This document shows positions 1 to 8,003 of a DNA stretch of 64,000 nucleotides, in pieces; position 1 is the first letter of the stretch; each line of letters starts with the position of its first letter. Origin of the DNA: Gordonia jinghuaiqii (GTDB lineage Bacteria > Actinomycetota > Actinomycetes > Mycobacteriales > Mycobacteriaceae). The position numbers and the translations under genes were made by a program. The notes beneath the pieces are model-generated. The model did no database searches. It saw nothing but the letters and a program-made list of their open reading frames with translations, and was not told where the DNA came from. The stretch covers positions 2,728,001 through 2,792,000 of the forward strand of contig NZ_CP059491.1 of assembly GCF_014041935.1 (NCBI RefSeq), read 5' to 3'.

Positions 1-2086
1 CGATATACAACCGAACTAGATCTCGGTAGTGGCGGCGGTAGCCAAACCATCGACCCATCTGCATGAGCGTATCGGCGGCAGTTGTCCTCCGTGTGTAGTA
101 CGAGACCGTCAGGCCCTCCACTGTGAACCCACGAGATAGCTTGGTGCCGCCGACGAGGACCTTCCAGACGTCGCCAGACTGAAAGTCTATGTCATCCTGA
201 AGATAGTCTTTCTCTGCGACGCCGTTTACGATAACGACAGGGTTGACGCCCATCTGGATTTTACCGACTGCGTGCCCAATGTGGGGGATCAGTTCGGCGA
301 ATCCCGCGATTCCCGGCTCTGTCGGTGCACGAGCAGCGGTTACTCTCCGGAAGTCGTTAGTCCACAGGTCCTGAAGTCGTTTAAGTCCCATCGGCAAGTC
401 GTAGCCCGCCGAAGTCCAGACCCGACGAATGTCGTTGGCGAGGGCGGCGTGCTCAGCGGTGCTAACCGACTCGTGGACCAGCATTGTGTGGTGGCGAAAT
501 AGCCTGGGCTTGCCGAGTTTGGAGGCACGCTGAAGCTTGATGGCCCCGGCGAGTACGTATGCGTCCAGGGCACCAAGCATTTCGTTGTCACGGGCCTTCA
601 GGTCGTCCGGCGCGGCGAGGAGTGGCCGGACGTAGGCCTTCTCGTTCGAGTTAGCGACGGTGCGCGGAACGTCTGCTTCAGCGCCGTCGTCCGGGTCGTC
701 CCGCCCGAGATCGTGGAAGGCATTGCCACCCATGTAATCTGCTGGCGGCTTCAGACTGATGATGAAATCCTTAGGGAAGATGTCTTCGGAGTCCTCAGGA
801 TCGACAAATACGTTCGCGAACGGCGTGGCGGTATAGCCGACGTACTGGGCACGCTTCAGTTCGCCTAGAAGCTGTGCGATTCGGCGGTTAATCGCCGTGC
901 GTTCTTTGGCTTCCTGGGATTCCTTGTCCTTCTTCTTTTTCGGCCTCGTCGTGTTGATTGACGCTTGGTCCGCCTCGTCGTCGATAATCAGTGTGGGTAT
1001 CTCGCCAAGGTCAGTCTTGGTGGATTGCAGGTCATGTACGAAATGCTCAAGTACCTTGGAGTTCTTCTTGACCACGGCAATACGGATGTCCGGACGATGG
1101 AGGTTCTGAGGGTCGTAGAGCGGGCGCGCAGGGTCGACGAGGTGATCAGTCTGGCGGAAATCTAGGTATCCAAGTCCGGCCTTGAGGAGCTTGTAGTCGT
1201 CGCGCGCACCCGTCAGCCGACGGATTCCGGGGACCCCGAGTTCCTTTGGGTCCTTACCATAGGAAACAAATTTGCCCTCGTACCAGTCGAGGTCGCCGTC
1301 GCCGATGTAGTCGACCGAGGACGTGAGTTCCTTATCGTCGCGAGGTACCCCGCCGAGAATGTTCTCCTCTCCGACGAGTTCCATATCAAGCCGGCGCTGA
1401 GTCTGTCCGCGCAGTAGTTCAATGGTGCCAGTAAGGACGATAACGAGCTTGTATCCTGCATCGATCGCTTTAGCGATCACACCTGTGAAGTTGGCGGTCT
1501 TCCCGGACTGTACGTGGCCGACCACCAGGCCTTTCGATTGGTAGGGGTGTTCCTGCGCGGGATTAGCCAAGCGTCTGACCACCTCGTCGGTAGCGCGGTT
1601 CAATTCCCCGATTGCGTCTGCATCCATGTCCTTGGATTCGAGGACGCCACGGTATCCGTCCCAATAGAAGGACCGTTTCGCGTCGGCTTCGTACCAGGGA
1701 TCCCAGTCGGCGGGCTTTCCTGAGATCACGACAGCGCCAGACAAGTTCAAGTGGAAGGCATCGTTGATCCTGGTCTGCGCCTCGTCGGAGAAGCCAAGAG
1801 CTACAAGGATTGCGTCCCTCCGTCCCTGCGAATAGGGCGGCATGCTCGACGCCCACCGCGGGTCCGGTAGAGCGTCCCACTTGGAGAGCTGAATGTGGAA
1901 CTCGTAACGAGCGGGTGCGTTCACGTCGGAGGCGGCGATCGCGTCAACCAAGTCATTCTCCGAGAAGACCGCGTTGATCCCTGCGTCGTCGAGCTCAAAG
2001 CACACGCGCTTAAGCATGGGCTTGGGATCACTCTTGCTCATGCTGCGCACGACACTTACGATCGCATCAGTATATCGGTCGGTCAA
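1..2086 (-). CDS. Z1 domain-containing helicase-like protein, C-terminus beyond window
   Basis: At least 695 residues, open to the window edge, so partial at its 3' end. A Walker A-like GHVQSGKTANF lies near residues 190-200, DDEADQASINT near 367-377 and QMGRWFGYR near 677: the conserved signature of the Z1 family (superfamily II-type ATPase found with restriction systems). The N-terminal 180 residues are a non-motor domain. The start is a TTG 3 bases after the stop of the upstream nuclease gene; an in-frame TGA immediately precedes it and AGGAGG sits 8 bases upstream, so TTG is well supported. Last visible gene of the five-gene defence polycistron. By family, the likely role is ATP-driven DNA translocation or remodelling with the neighbouring nuclease and GHKL ATPase; the exact activity is inference. 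Confidence 0.9.
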   Translation of the reverse strand, partial: MTDRYTDAIVSVVRSMSKSDPKPMLKRVCFELDDAGINAVFSENDLVDAIAASDVNAPARYEFHIQLSKWDALPDPRWASSMPPYSQGRRDAILVALGFSDEAQTRINDAFHLNLSGAVVISGKPADWDPWYEADAKRSFYWDGYRGVLESKDMDADAIGELNRATDEVVRRLANPAQEHPYQSKGLVVGHVQSGKTANFTGVIAKAIDAGYKLVIVLTGTIELLRGQTQRRLDMELVGEENILGGVPRDDKELTSSVDYIGDGDLDWYEGKFVSYGKDPKELGVPGIRRLTGARDDYKLLKAGLGYLDFRQTDHLVDPARPLYDPQNLHRPDIRIAVVKKNSKVLEHFVHDLQSTKTDLGEIPTLIIDDEADQASINTTRPKKKKDKESQEAKERTAINRRIAQLLGELKRAQYVGYTATPFANVFVDPEDSEDIFPKDFIISLKPPADYMGGNAFHDLGRDDPDDGAEADVPRTVANSNEKAYVRPLLAAPDDLKARDNEMLGALDAYVLAGAIKLQRASKLGKPRLFRHHTMLVHESVSTAEHAALANDIRRVWTSAGYDLPMGLKRLQDLWTNDFRRVTAARAPTEPGIAGFAELIPHIGHAVGKIQMGVNPVVIVNGVAEKDYLQDDIDFQSGDVWKVLVGGTKLSRGFTVEGLTVSYYTRRTTAADTLMQMGRWFGYRRHYRDLVRLYI

Positions 2087-2089
2087 CGT

Positions 2090-3085
2090 TCATCCCTCCT
2101 GCGTGAATACTGGACTGATGAAGCCGGTGAGCGGCTCGCCCGGGTCTCCTGCAGTGCGCGAGGAGACGTCGACACGATAGGACACGGCACTGACAAGATT
2201 GCTGTGAGGAACGACCGCCTCCAGACGACTACGTGTGACCGCTGGGAAGTCATCATCCACCAAATATGCCGTTGGTGTCGTGCGGAGGATGTACGCCGTC
2301 GGATACATTGCGGCGTCGTCGTCCTCCCAGGCTTCTGATGCAAGGTATGTCACGAACCTGTCCCGAGTCGAAGTCAGCTGTTTGCGGATCTCCTGGACCA
2401 GCCCTGGGAGAGTGATGCCGTTCGGATCGCCACCGGCCCGGGTGATTTGAACGGACACGAGCCAGAGTGGCCGGCTGGGGTTCGGCTCGAGCTGACCCGC
2501 CCCATGGATCACATGAGTCCTTGACTCGCCTAGTGTGGTCTTGACCTCAGCATCAAAGGTTGGGAAGGCGTAGTCGCGCTCCTCAGCGAGCGGGCCCAAC
2601 CACCATTCAATCGCTGAGCACTCATCGAAGCCGTCGATTAGAGCTCGGAACAACAGTAGCTCGCCAATCAGCCCGATCTGTTTTTCTTCGGAGATCCGAG
2701 GTTTGGCTGCGAGCATCGTCTTCATGTTCGTTATCGCGGCCGCCGTCGCAGCCGCAAAGGTCGCTCCGCCGCGCATTGCCTGGACGATGGACAGCATCAG
2801 CCCGTAAGCCTCTGTGTACATGTTGCGTGCATCGACTGTAAAGCACGCCCACTCGCGGTCGGCTCGTACCTCGACACCTGTGCTGACCCGCTTCAGTGAA
2901 GCCACGTCCTGCACCATCCCACTGTGGGGTGTCAGTAGCGAGATTTTCTGTCCGGGGCCGTCAATTCTGAGGATAATCTCAGGAGCGCAGGAGAAGGAAT
3001 GGGAAGTTACCGTCCCGCTGCGGAAGTACTTTTCCAATGTGTCCGGATCTAGCTCTGACGACTGTTCGCTCATTTGGACGGTCAC
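2090..3085 (-). CDS. PD-(D/E)XK motif nuclease (DUF4420-like)
   Basis: 331 residues. A glutamate in the helix GLIGELLLF (E142) is followed by an Asp-rich strand and EVK (E180, K182), the arrangement of a PD-(D/E)XK fold nuclease; length and layout match the PD-(D/E)XK proteins found beside Z1 helicases. GTG start overlaps the TGA of the GHKL gene (GTGA), suggesting translational coupling; an ATG 12 bases downstream is an alternative. Probably the DNA-cutting subunit of the defence system. Which Asp (171 or 178) completes the active site cannot be decided by eye. Confidence 0.85.
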   Translation of the reverse strand: MTVQMSEQSSELDPDTLEKYFRSGTVTSHSFSCAPEIILRIDGPGQKISLLTPHSGMVQDVASLKRVSTGVEVRADREWACFTVDARNMYTEAYGLMLSIVQAMRGGATFAAATAAAITNMKTMLAAKPRISEEKQIGLIGELLLFRALIDGFDECSAIEWWLGPLAEERDYAFPTFDAEVKTTLGESRTHVIHGAGQLEPNPSRPLWLVSVQITRAGGDPNGITLPGLVQEIRKQLTSTRDRFVTYLASEAWEDDDAAMYPTAYILRTTPTAYLVDDDFPAVTRSRLEAVVPHSNLVSAVSYRVDVSSRTAGDPGEPLTGFISPVFTQEG

Positions 3086-4590
3086 TTACCTTCCGCGATT
3101 TGTGCTCCGATTGCAGAGAGGAGGATGGCCTGCCAAGCCGATTCCTCCCTCTTCTTTTTGGCACCACTACCCGTGCCGACGAAGTGATCCTCCAATAAGA
3201 GGAGCAGCAGGCTCTTGATGAGAGGCGCGTCGTCCATGTCGAGGCTCTTGTGCCCGACAACTGCCGACCTGTACCTCGCATTGAGGACAAGGCGGTGGCT
3301 TCGAAGGTCTACATCGTAAACCTGGTCCTCGGGGAGAAGGCTCCATCGGATGTCGATCGGAAACGCATCATTGGGTTCAGTATGGATGGCAAACGCGTCC
3401 TTGACCGGGACCGGGAGGCCGCTGCCAGGCATCGGTGCTTCGATGGGCGAGGCCGTCCGCTGCTTGGCCAGCTTCGCCGCATGCGTCGAGTCCTCCCGAA
3501 ATGACGCGAGCGTCGTTCCGTCCGCCGCGCGTGCCCGCATCAACGCGCCGCGCAATTCGTCGTCGAACGTAGTGCCGATCTTCTCGGGGTTGATAGCGAC
3601 ATGGTTTTCCATCTCATCTGAGAGGTCGAGCGCTACGCGGGCAAAGGCCAGATCGGGCCTTGGGGTCGCCAGACCGTTCCAGCCGCCTGCCTGGAGAAGC
3701 CTGTCGTTGCGATAAATGTAGAGGCCCTGAGATTCGGTCTCTGAGCGCCCTCCCAGTACGAACCCTGGGCCTTTGTCGTGGTGTGGCCAGATGTGTAGTT
3801 GCGCTGTCCCAGTGGCGTTTCCGACGACCACTGGGAGCTGCTTCGGGTAGCCTGTCTGCCCCACACCTCGATAGTGGAACGGATCGATGGCTCTCACCAC
3901 TCGTGGAGGTCCGGGGGAAGCCAGGTTTACATCGAAGGTGTCGATCGTGAGCTCCAGATCCCCGCGTTCGAGGATTCGGTGCAGCACTAAACCGAGGTGG
4001 TTTGTCAATTCCTGTGTGGTTCGATTAGTCCATGCCCGCTGCTCGTCTTCGCTGGATGAAGTGAGAAAAGTCTGAACGTCCTGCCATTCGACAATGGTGC
4101 CGGTGTCCATCACGAAGTCAACCTTCGGGCTGGCCATGCGCTCGGCGGCATCAGTGGCAGAAAATTCTTCGACCACCGGGCCAGTGTCTATCGTCTCCCT
4201 ACGCAGACGCCGGCCTACCGGCGGCGACCCGTAGCGCTTCGACCAGACAATCAATGTGTTCGCTTGACTAAGCGACGCGGCCTTGAGCCCAATTCCGAAG
4301 TGCCCCAGATCGTGACCCTGATACTCGCGCTTCTTGGCATACGTCATCGCGTCGTCGATGGCGGCCGAGTCCATACCCGACGCGTTATCGATCACCTGCA
4401 GGCCGACTGGTCGTGCTCCGCGCATCAACAATCTGACCAGGACATGCGTGGCACCGAAGTCGATGCTGTTATCCACGAGGTCGGCAACGGCCGAGGCCAG
4501 TGTGTGGTGGCGCCCGATGGCCGACGTGATGGACGGATCGGGAGGGACGACCCTCGAACCGATCGGCTGCGGTGCGGAAGTCGTCCCCAC
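3082..4590 (-). CDS. GHKL-type ATPase, MORC/MutL-like
   Basis: 502 residues. The N-terminal Bergerat ATP-binding fold is clear: N-box ADLVDNSIDFGA (residues 36-47), DNASGM (68-73) and glycine-rich lid GHFGIGLK (96-103). The N-box has Asp where MutL/gyrase families usually have the catalytic Glu. Published analysis of prokaryotic MORC and paraMORC proteins places such GHKL ATPases in restriction-modification neighbourhoods with SF2 helicases and nucleases, exactly as here. GTG start overlaps the TAG of the DUF499 gene by one base. Inferred role: ATP-gated clamp or conformational switch controlling the PD-(D/E)XK and Z1 partners. Confidence 0.85.
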   Translation of the reverse strand: MGTTSAPQPIGSRVVPPDPSITSAIGRHHTLASAVADLVDNSIDFGATHVLVRLLMRGARPVGLQVIDNASGMDSAAIDDAMTYAKKREYQGHDLGHFGIGLKAASLSQANTLIVWSKRYGSPPVGRRLRRETIDTGPVVEEFSATDAAERMASPKVDFVMDTGTIVEWQDVQTFLTSSSEDEQRAWTNRTTQELTNHLGLVLHRILERGDLELTIDTFDVNLASPGPPRVVRAIDPFHYRGVGQTGYPKQLPVVVGNATGTAQLHIWPHHDKGPGFVLGGRSETESQGLYIYRNDRLLQAGGWNGLATPRPDLAFARVALDLSDEMENHVAINPEKIGTTFDDELRGALMRARAADGTTLASFREDSTHAAKLAKQRTASPIEAPMPGSGLPVPVKDAFAIHTEPNDAFPIDIRWSLLPEDQVYDVDLRSHRLVLNARYRSAVVGHKSLDMDDAPLIKSLLLLLLEDHFVGTGSGAKKKREESAWQAILLSAIGAQIAEGK

Positions 4591-7500
4591 TACAGGTCCC
4601 GGAAAGCGCTGTCCACCACACCAACATCCTTGGCGTTCTGCTTCACCGCACGAACTGTGTTGGCGTCGAATCCGTCGGCTTTCTGTGCGTCCACCGTCAA
4701 CGTGACGTCGAGGACGTCAGGGCCAGCGTTACGCAACACCTCGAGGATCTCCTGGGCGATCAACTGCAGCTCGCCGGGCATATTGGCATTGGGGTCGACG
4801 ACGTGACGGAGCGAGAATGTTGCGTTGGAAACTGTCGTCCGGGGCTCGGGGGCCGGCGGATTAGGCCGGCGAGGTGTTGTGGTTCTCGTGTCCGTCGTCG
4901 GTGTCGGCTCTGGCGCAGGCTCACGCTCATTCTCTTGTTCGCGTCTTCTTTGCTCGACCGCGAGATCCGGTCGCACCACCAATGTGGTTGCGTCGAACGG
5001 CCCGAACTCGGTGTCCGCCAGCGGAACCGCCAGTCCGAGGAAGTCGCCTGTCGTCGAGTCGAACCCGGTCGCAAGCGCGAACCCAGTGTCAATGAACGCG
5101 GCGTCGAGGAGAGACTCCTCTAAGGCCCTGACGAGCACTGACTTGTCCCGCAGCCTATGGAGATAGGGGTAGCGACAATAGTAGGCCCACAGCTCTGTGA
5201 AGTTGAGGAACCCGCGGGTCCACCGCGCGCGCAGAAACTCCTCAATATCGATCCGAATAACTCTGTTGGCGACGTAGGAGTGGGCTGCGTCGACCGATGC
5301 GAGCTTGACGCCAATACGTTTGGTGAGATTCTTCTCCTGCCCGTCTGCGCGCACTTGCCCCACAGCGAATGGCGCCTGGGGGTCGTCTTGCACAGCATGC
5401 ATTCCCCAGATCCACGTGTGGGCTAGGCGGTCGTCGACCGTACGGTTGGCAGTCTCCAACATTGACTGCGCCTGCGCGGCCGCCGACTGCGTCAGGTCGA
5501 GCCGGGTCGTCTCGTTGAAGATCGAGTTCCACGCCTGGTACGAGCGTACTGCCGACTCTAGCGTGCCCCACTGCTTTTCGTCAGCCGCGACCGCAACAAG
5601 GGTGTTGACGTTCGAGCGAGGAGCGTTGCCTCGCTGGCGCAATAAGTCGTGCACCCACTTTGAGGCACTGGATGCCTTGTCCTTGCCGTTGTGATTGTAC
5701 TGGGGTGGAACGACGACCAGGCGGAGGTAATCGGCCTCCTCGACGTCGGAAGACGACTCAGGATGCACGACCTCGGCGATAATGTCGTTGGAGCCCTTGA
5801 ACATTACCTTGAGCCGCGCTGCAACCTCGGCGTGGACAGCGTCTATCGACAGTTGAGCGGCGCGTTCAGCAGCTAGGCGGTTGAGCGACGGCTGACTGTC
5901 ATACCAGTATCGGCCACCCTCGGAGTAGTAGTGCGATGACTTTTCCTGGAGCCCGTCCAGCGCTGACCCGATGTTGCCGAGCACGTCGCCAGGCATCGCG
6001 ATACCGAGCGTGATGCTCTTGCGATCCTTGCCCTTGAGCGCGGAATCGAGGGTAGGCGTGGCTTCCAGAAAGATCGTTCGCGCCGTGCGCAGTGCGAGGG
6101 AGCGATCTTTCAACACGGGACGCTCGGCGTCGACGATTCGGGCGACGGCATTCTGTCCGTCGATCTCGGATTGGATGATCGCGTCCCACGCATTATCAAC
6201 GTACTGGGTGATCTCCGACCGGACGGGCTGCGCGTCGAGTGGGACCGATCCGGTCATGACGAGTGGTGATGGGTCCTTGAGTTCGTAGAGTTGGTGAACT
6301 ACGTGGCTCATGAGGCGCAGCACCCCACGCGTGCGCTGGAACTTCTCCAATGTCGACCAGTCAGAGTAGAGGCGGTCGAGAAGTTCAGGGTGAATAGGGT
6401 ACGCGGCTCTAATTCGCGCTTCGTATGATGAGTCACCGACACCGGTCGGAAATTCCTTGGGGTGGTTGCGGTAGTAGTCTGTGAACCGGCGTGCCGCAGT
6501 GGCGATGGTCGCAATCGCCTTCGCATCCGCTTCGACGAACAGCCGCCTTCGAACGATTTCGTAGGATTCGTCCCTGGTGGCCGGGCTCCATTGGTAGGCC
6601 ACACGGCGAATGACATAGTCCAGTCGGTGCAGAGCGTCGCGTCCGCGCTGTCCACCAACCTCGAGATTGTTCGCCTTGGCCTCGTGTCGGTCCGGGCTAC
6701 TCTCGCCGGACTTGGCTGGTCGGCCCTCACTTGCCGGTACCGACACGAGTAGAAGGGTGCCGGGCACGTTCTCTGCCGCGAGCGTCAACGCCTGGGCGAA
6801 GGTGAACTGTGTCTCGAACAGGCCGGCCGCCACTCTTTGAACGTGTGGGTCAGTCTTGTCATAGCTGTCCGGGAGCTGTCGGGCGTAGGCGACCCATTCG
6901 TCAATCAGGATGACCGCTGGTCCGAACTCGTGGAACAACTCGCGCAGCAGGTTACCTGGGTTTGTACCGGTTCTGTCGGCATCGGCGACGATAGCGTAGC
7001 CTTCCGCGCCGCCAAGTTGCCACGCAAGTTCACCCCAAAGGGTGTGCACCACAGTGCCATCGGATTTGCGAGACGGGGTCGAGGGCGGAATTTCGTTGCC
7101 CACCAGAGCAGCCTTGTGCACTGCCCTGCTGAGGACGTCCGTGTCGTGCCCGCACAATAGATCCTGAACGGTCTGCGGGAACTCGTGCAGAGCCCGACCC
7201 GAGAACATGTGCCACACGGCCAACATCGAGTGGGTCTTGCCTCCGCCGAACGTGGTCTGCAGATTGATCACGGGGTTGGCCGACGGCGATCCGGAGATGC
7301 GGTCTATCGCTCGACGGAGCAGCTCCTTGAGGCCGTCGGTCAGGTATGTGCGGCGGAAGAACTCGACCGGATCCTGGTATTCTTTGGCCGCATTCTGCTG
7401 TACCGCCACCGAGTACAGGTCAGCGGCGAACTCGGCGTTGTTGTATCGACCCGAAGCCACGTCCGGGTGCGGCTTTAGTACCGCGCGCCAGGGCGGCAGC

Positions 7501-8003
7501 TCGGCATCCGGCGTGCCCGGTAGCGCCATTGCCTCGCGAACTGCCTTACGCGTCTGCTGTTCGAAACTGCCGCGCAGGATGTCCAACCGTGACGTGCGCA
7601 CCGCATCGGCTTCCCGGACCGCACCGATGGCGCGCATTACCCGCTCGATCGTGTCTAGCGCTCGGATTGCGTCATCGGGGGAGAAGGGCTTGAAGTGGGC
7701 GACGTTATTGCGCACGCTCCGCAGCTCACTTACAAATCCCTGCTCTCCCCGTGACAGGTGGTCGTTGAAGATGTACCCAAGCGAAGACATCGGTTCGGTG
7801 ATGACTCGGAACTGATCCTGAGGGTCCGTACGGGAGTACTCTTTGCCGTGGATGCCTCTCTCGGCGTCCTTTGCCGCGAGAAGCACGGTCCAGTCGTTGC
7901 CTGAGGGCACGTACTTGATGGTGACCTGCTCGATGTACGGATCGAGAACGTCGGACAGGGACTGGAGCGCCACACGCACCACATCAATGTTGCTCTTGGC
8001 CAT
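4590..8003 (-). CDS. DUF499 ATPase with N-terminal Swt1/HEPN-like domain
   Basis: 1137 residues. The first ~130 residues resemble the HEPN-like domain seen in Swt1-type proteins and carry SVRNNVAHF (residues 96-104), which fits the HEPN R-x4-H signature. A P-loop ATPase follows: Walker A TTFGGGKTHS (250-259), Walker B AVILIDEW (363-370). DUF499 proteins are large ATPases usually encoded next to DUF1156 methylases in defence islands. ATG start overlaps the TGA of the methylase by one base. The C-terminal tail (~1010-1080) is Pro/Glu/Thr-rich, probably a flexible linker, followed by a short basic/acidic domain. Role in the system is unknown; energy-dependent sensing or loading is inference. Confidence 0.85.
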   Translation of the reverse strand: MAKSNIDVVRVALQSLSDVLDPYIEQVTIKYVPSGNDWTVLLAAKDAERGIHGKEYSRTDPQDQFRVITEPMSSLGYIFNDHLSRGEQGFVSELRSVRNNVAHFKPFSPDDAIRALDTIERVMRAIGAVREADAVRTSRLDILRGSFEQQTRKAVREAMALPGTPDAELPPWRAVLKPHPDVASGRYNNAEFAADLYSVAVQQNAAKEYQDPVEFFRRTYLTDGLKELLRRAIDRISGSPSANPVINLQTTFGGGKTHSMLAVWHMFSGRALHEFPQTVQDLLCGHDTDVLSRAVHKAALVGNEIPPSTPSRKSDGTVVHTLWGELAWQLGGAEGYAIVADADRTGTNPGNLLRELFHEFGPAVILIDEWVAYARQLPDSYDKTDPHVQRVAAGLFETQFTFAQALTLAAENVPGTLLLVSVPASEGRPAKSGESSPDRHEAKANNLEVGGQRGRDALHRLDYVIRRVAYQWSPATRDESYEIVRRRLFVEADAKAIATIATAARRFTDYYRNHPKEFPTGVGDSSYEARIRAAYPIHPELLDRLYSDWSTLEKFQRTRGVLRLMSHVVHQLYELKDPSPLVMTGSVPLDAQPVRSEITQYVDNAWDAIIQSEIDGQNAVARIVDAERPVLKDRSLALRTARTIFLEATPTLDSALKGKDRKSITLGIAMPGDVLGNIGSALDGLQEKSSHYYSEGGRYWYDSQPSLNRLAAERAAQLSIDAVHAEVAARLKVMFKGSNDIIAEVVHPESSSDVEEADYLRLVVVPPQYNHNGKDKASSASKWVHDLLRQRGNAPRSNVNTLVAVAADEKQWGTLESAVRSYQAWNSIFNETTRLDLTQSAAAQAQSMLETANRTVDDRLAHTWIWGMHAVQDDPQAPFAVGQVRADGQEKNLTKRIGVKLASVDAAHSYVANRVIRIDIEEFLRARWTRGFLNFTELWAYYCRYPYLHRLRDKSVLVRALEESLLDAAFIDTGFALATGFDSTTGDFLGLAVPLADTEFGPFDATTLVVRPDLAVEQRRREQENEREPAPEPTPTTDTRTTTPRRPNPPAPEPRTTVSNATFSLRHVVDPNANMPGELQLIAQEILEVLRNAGPDVLDVTLTVDAQKADGFDANTVRAVKQNAKDVGVVDSAFRDL

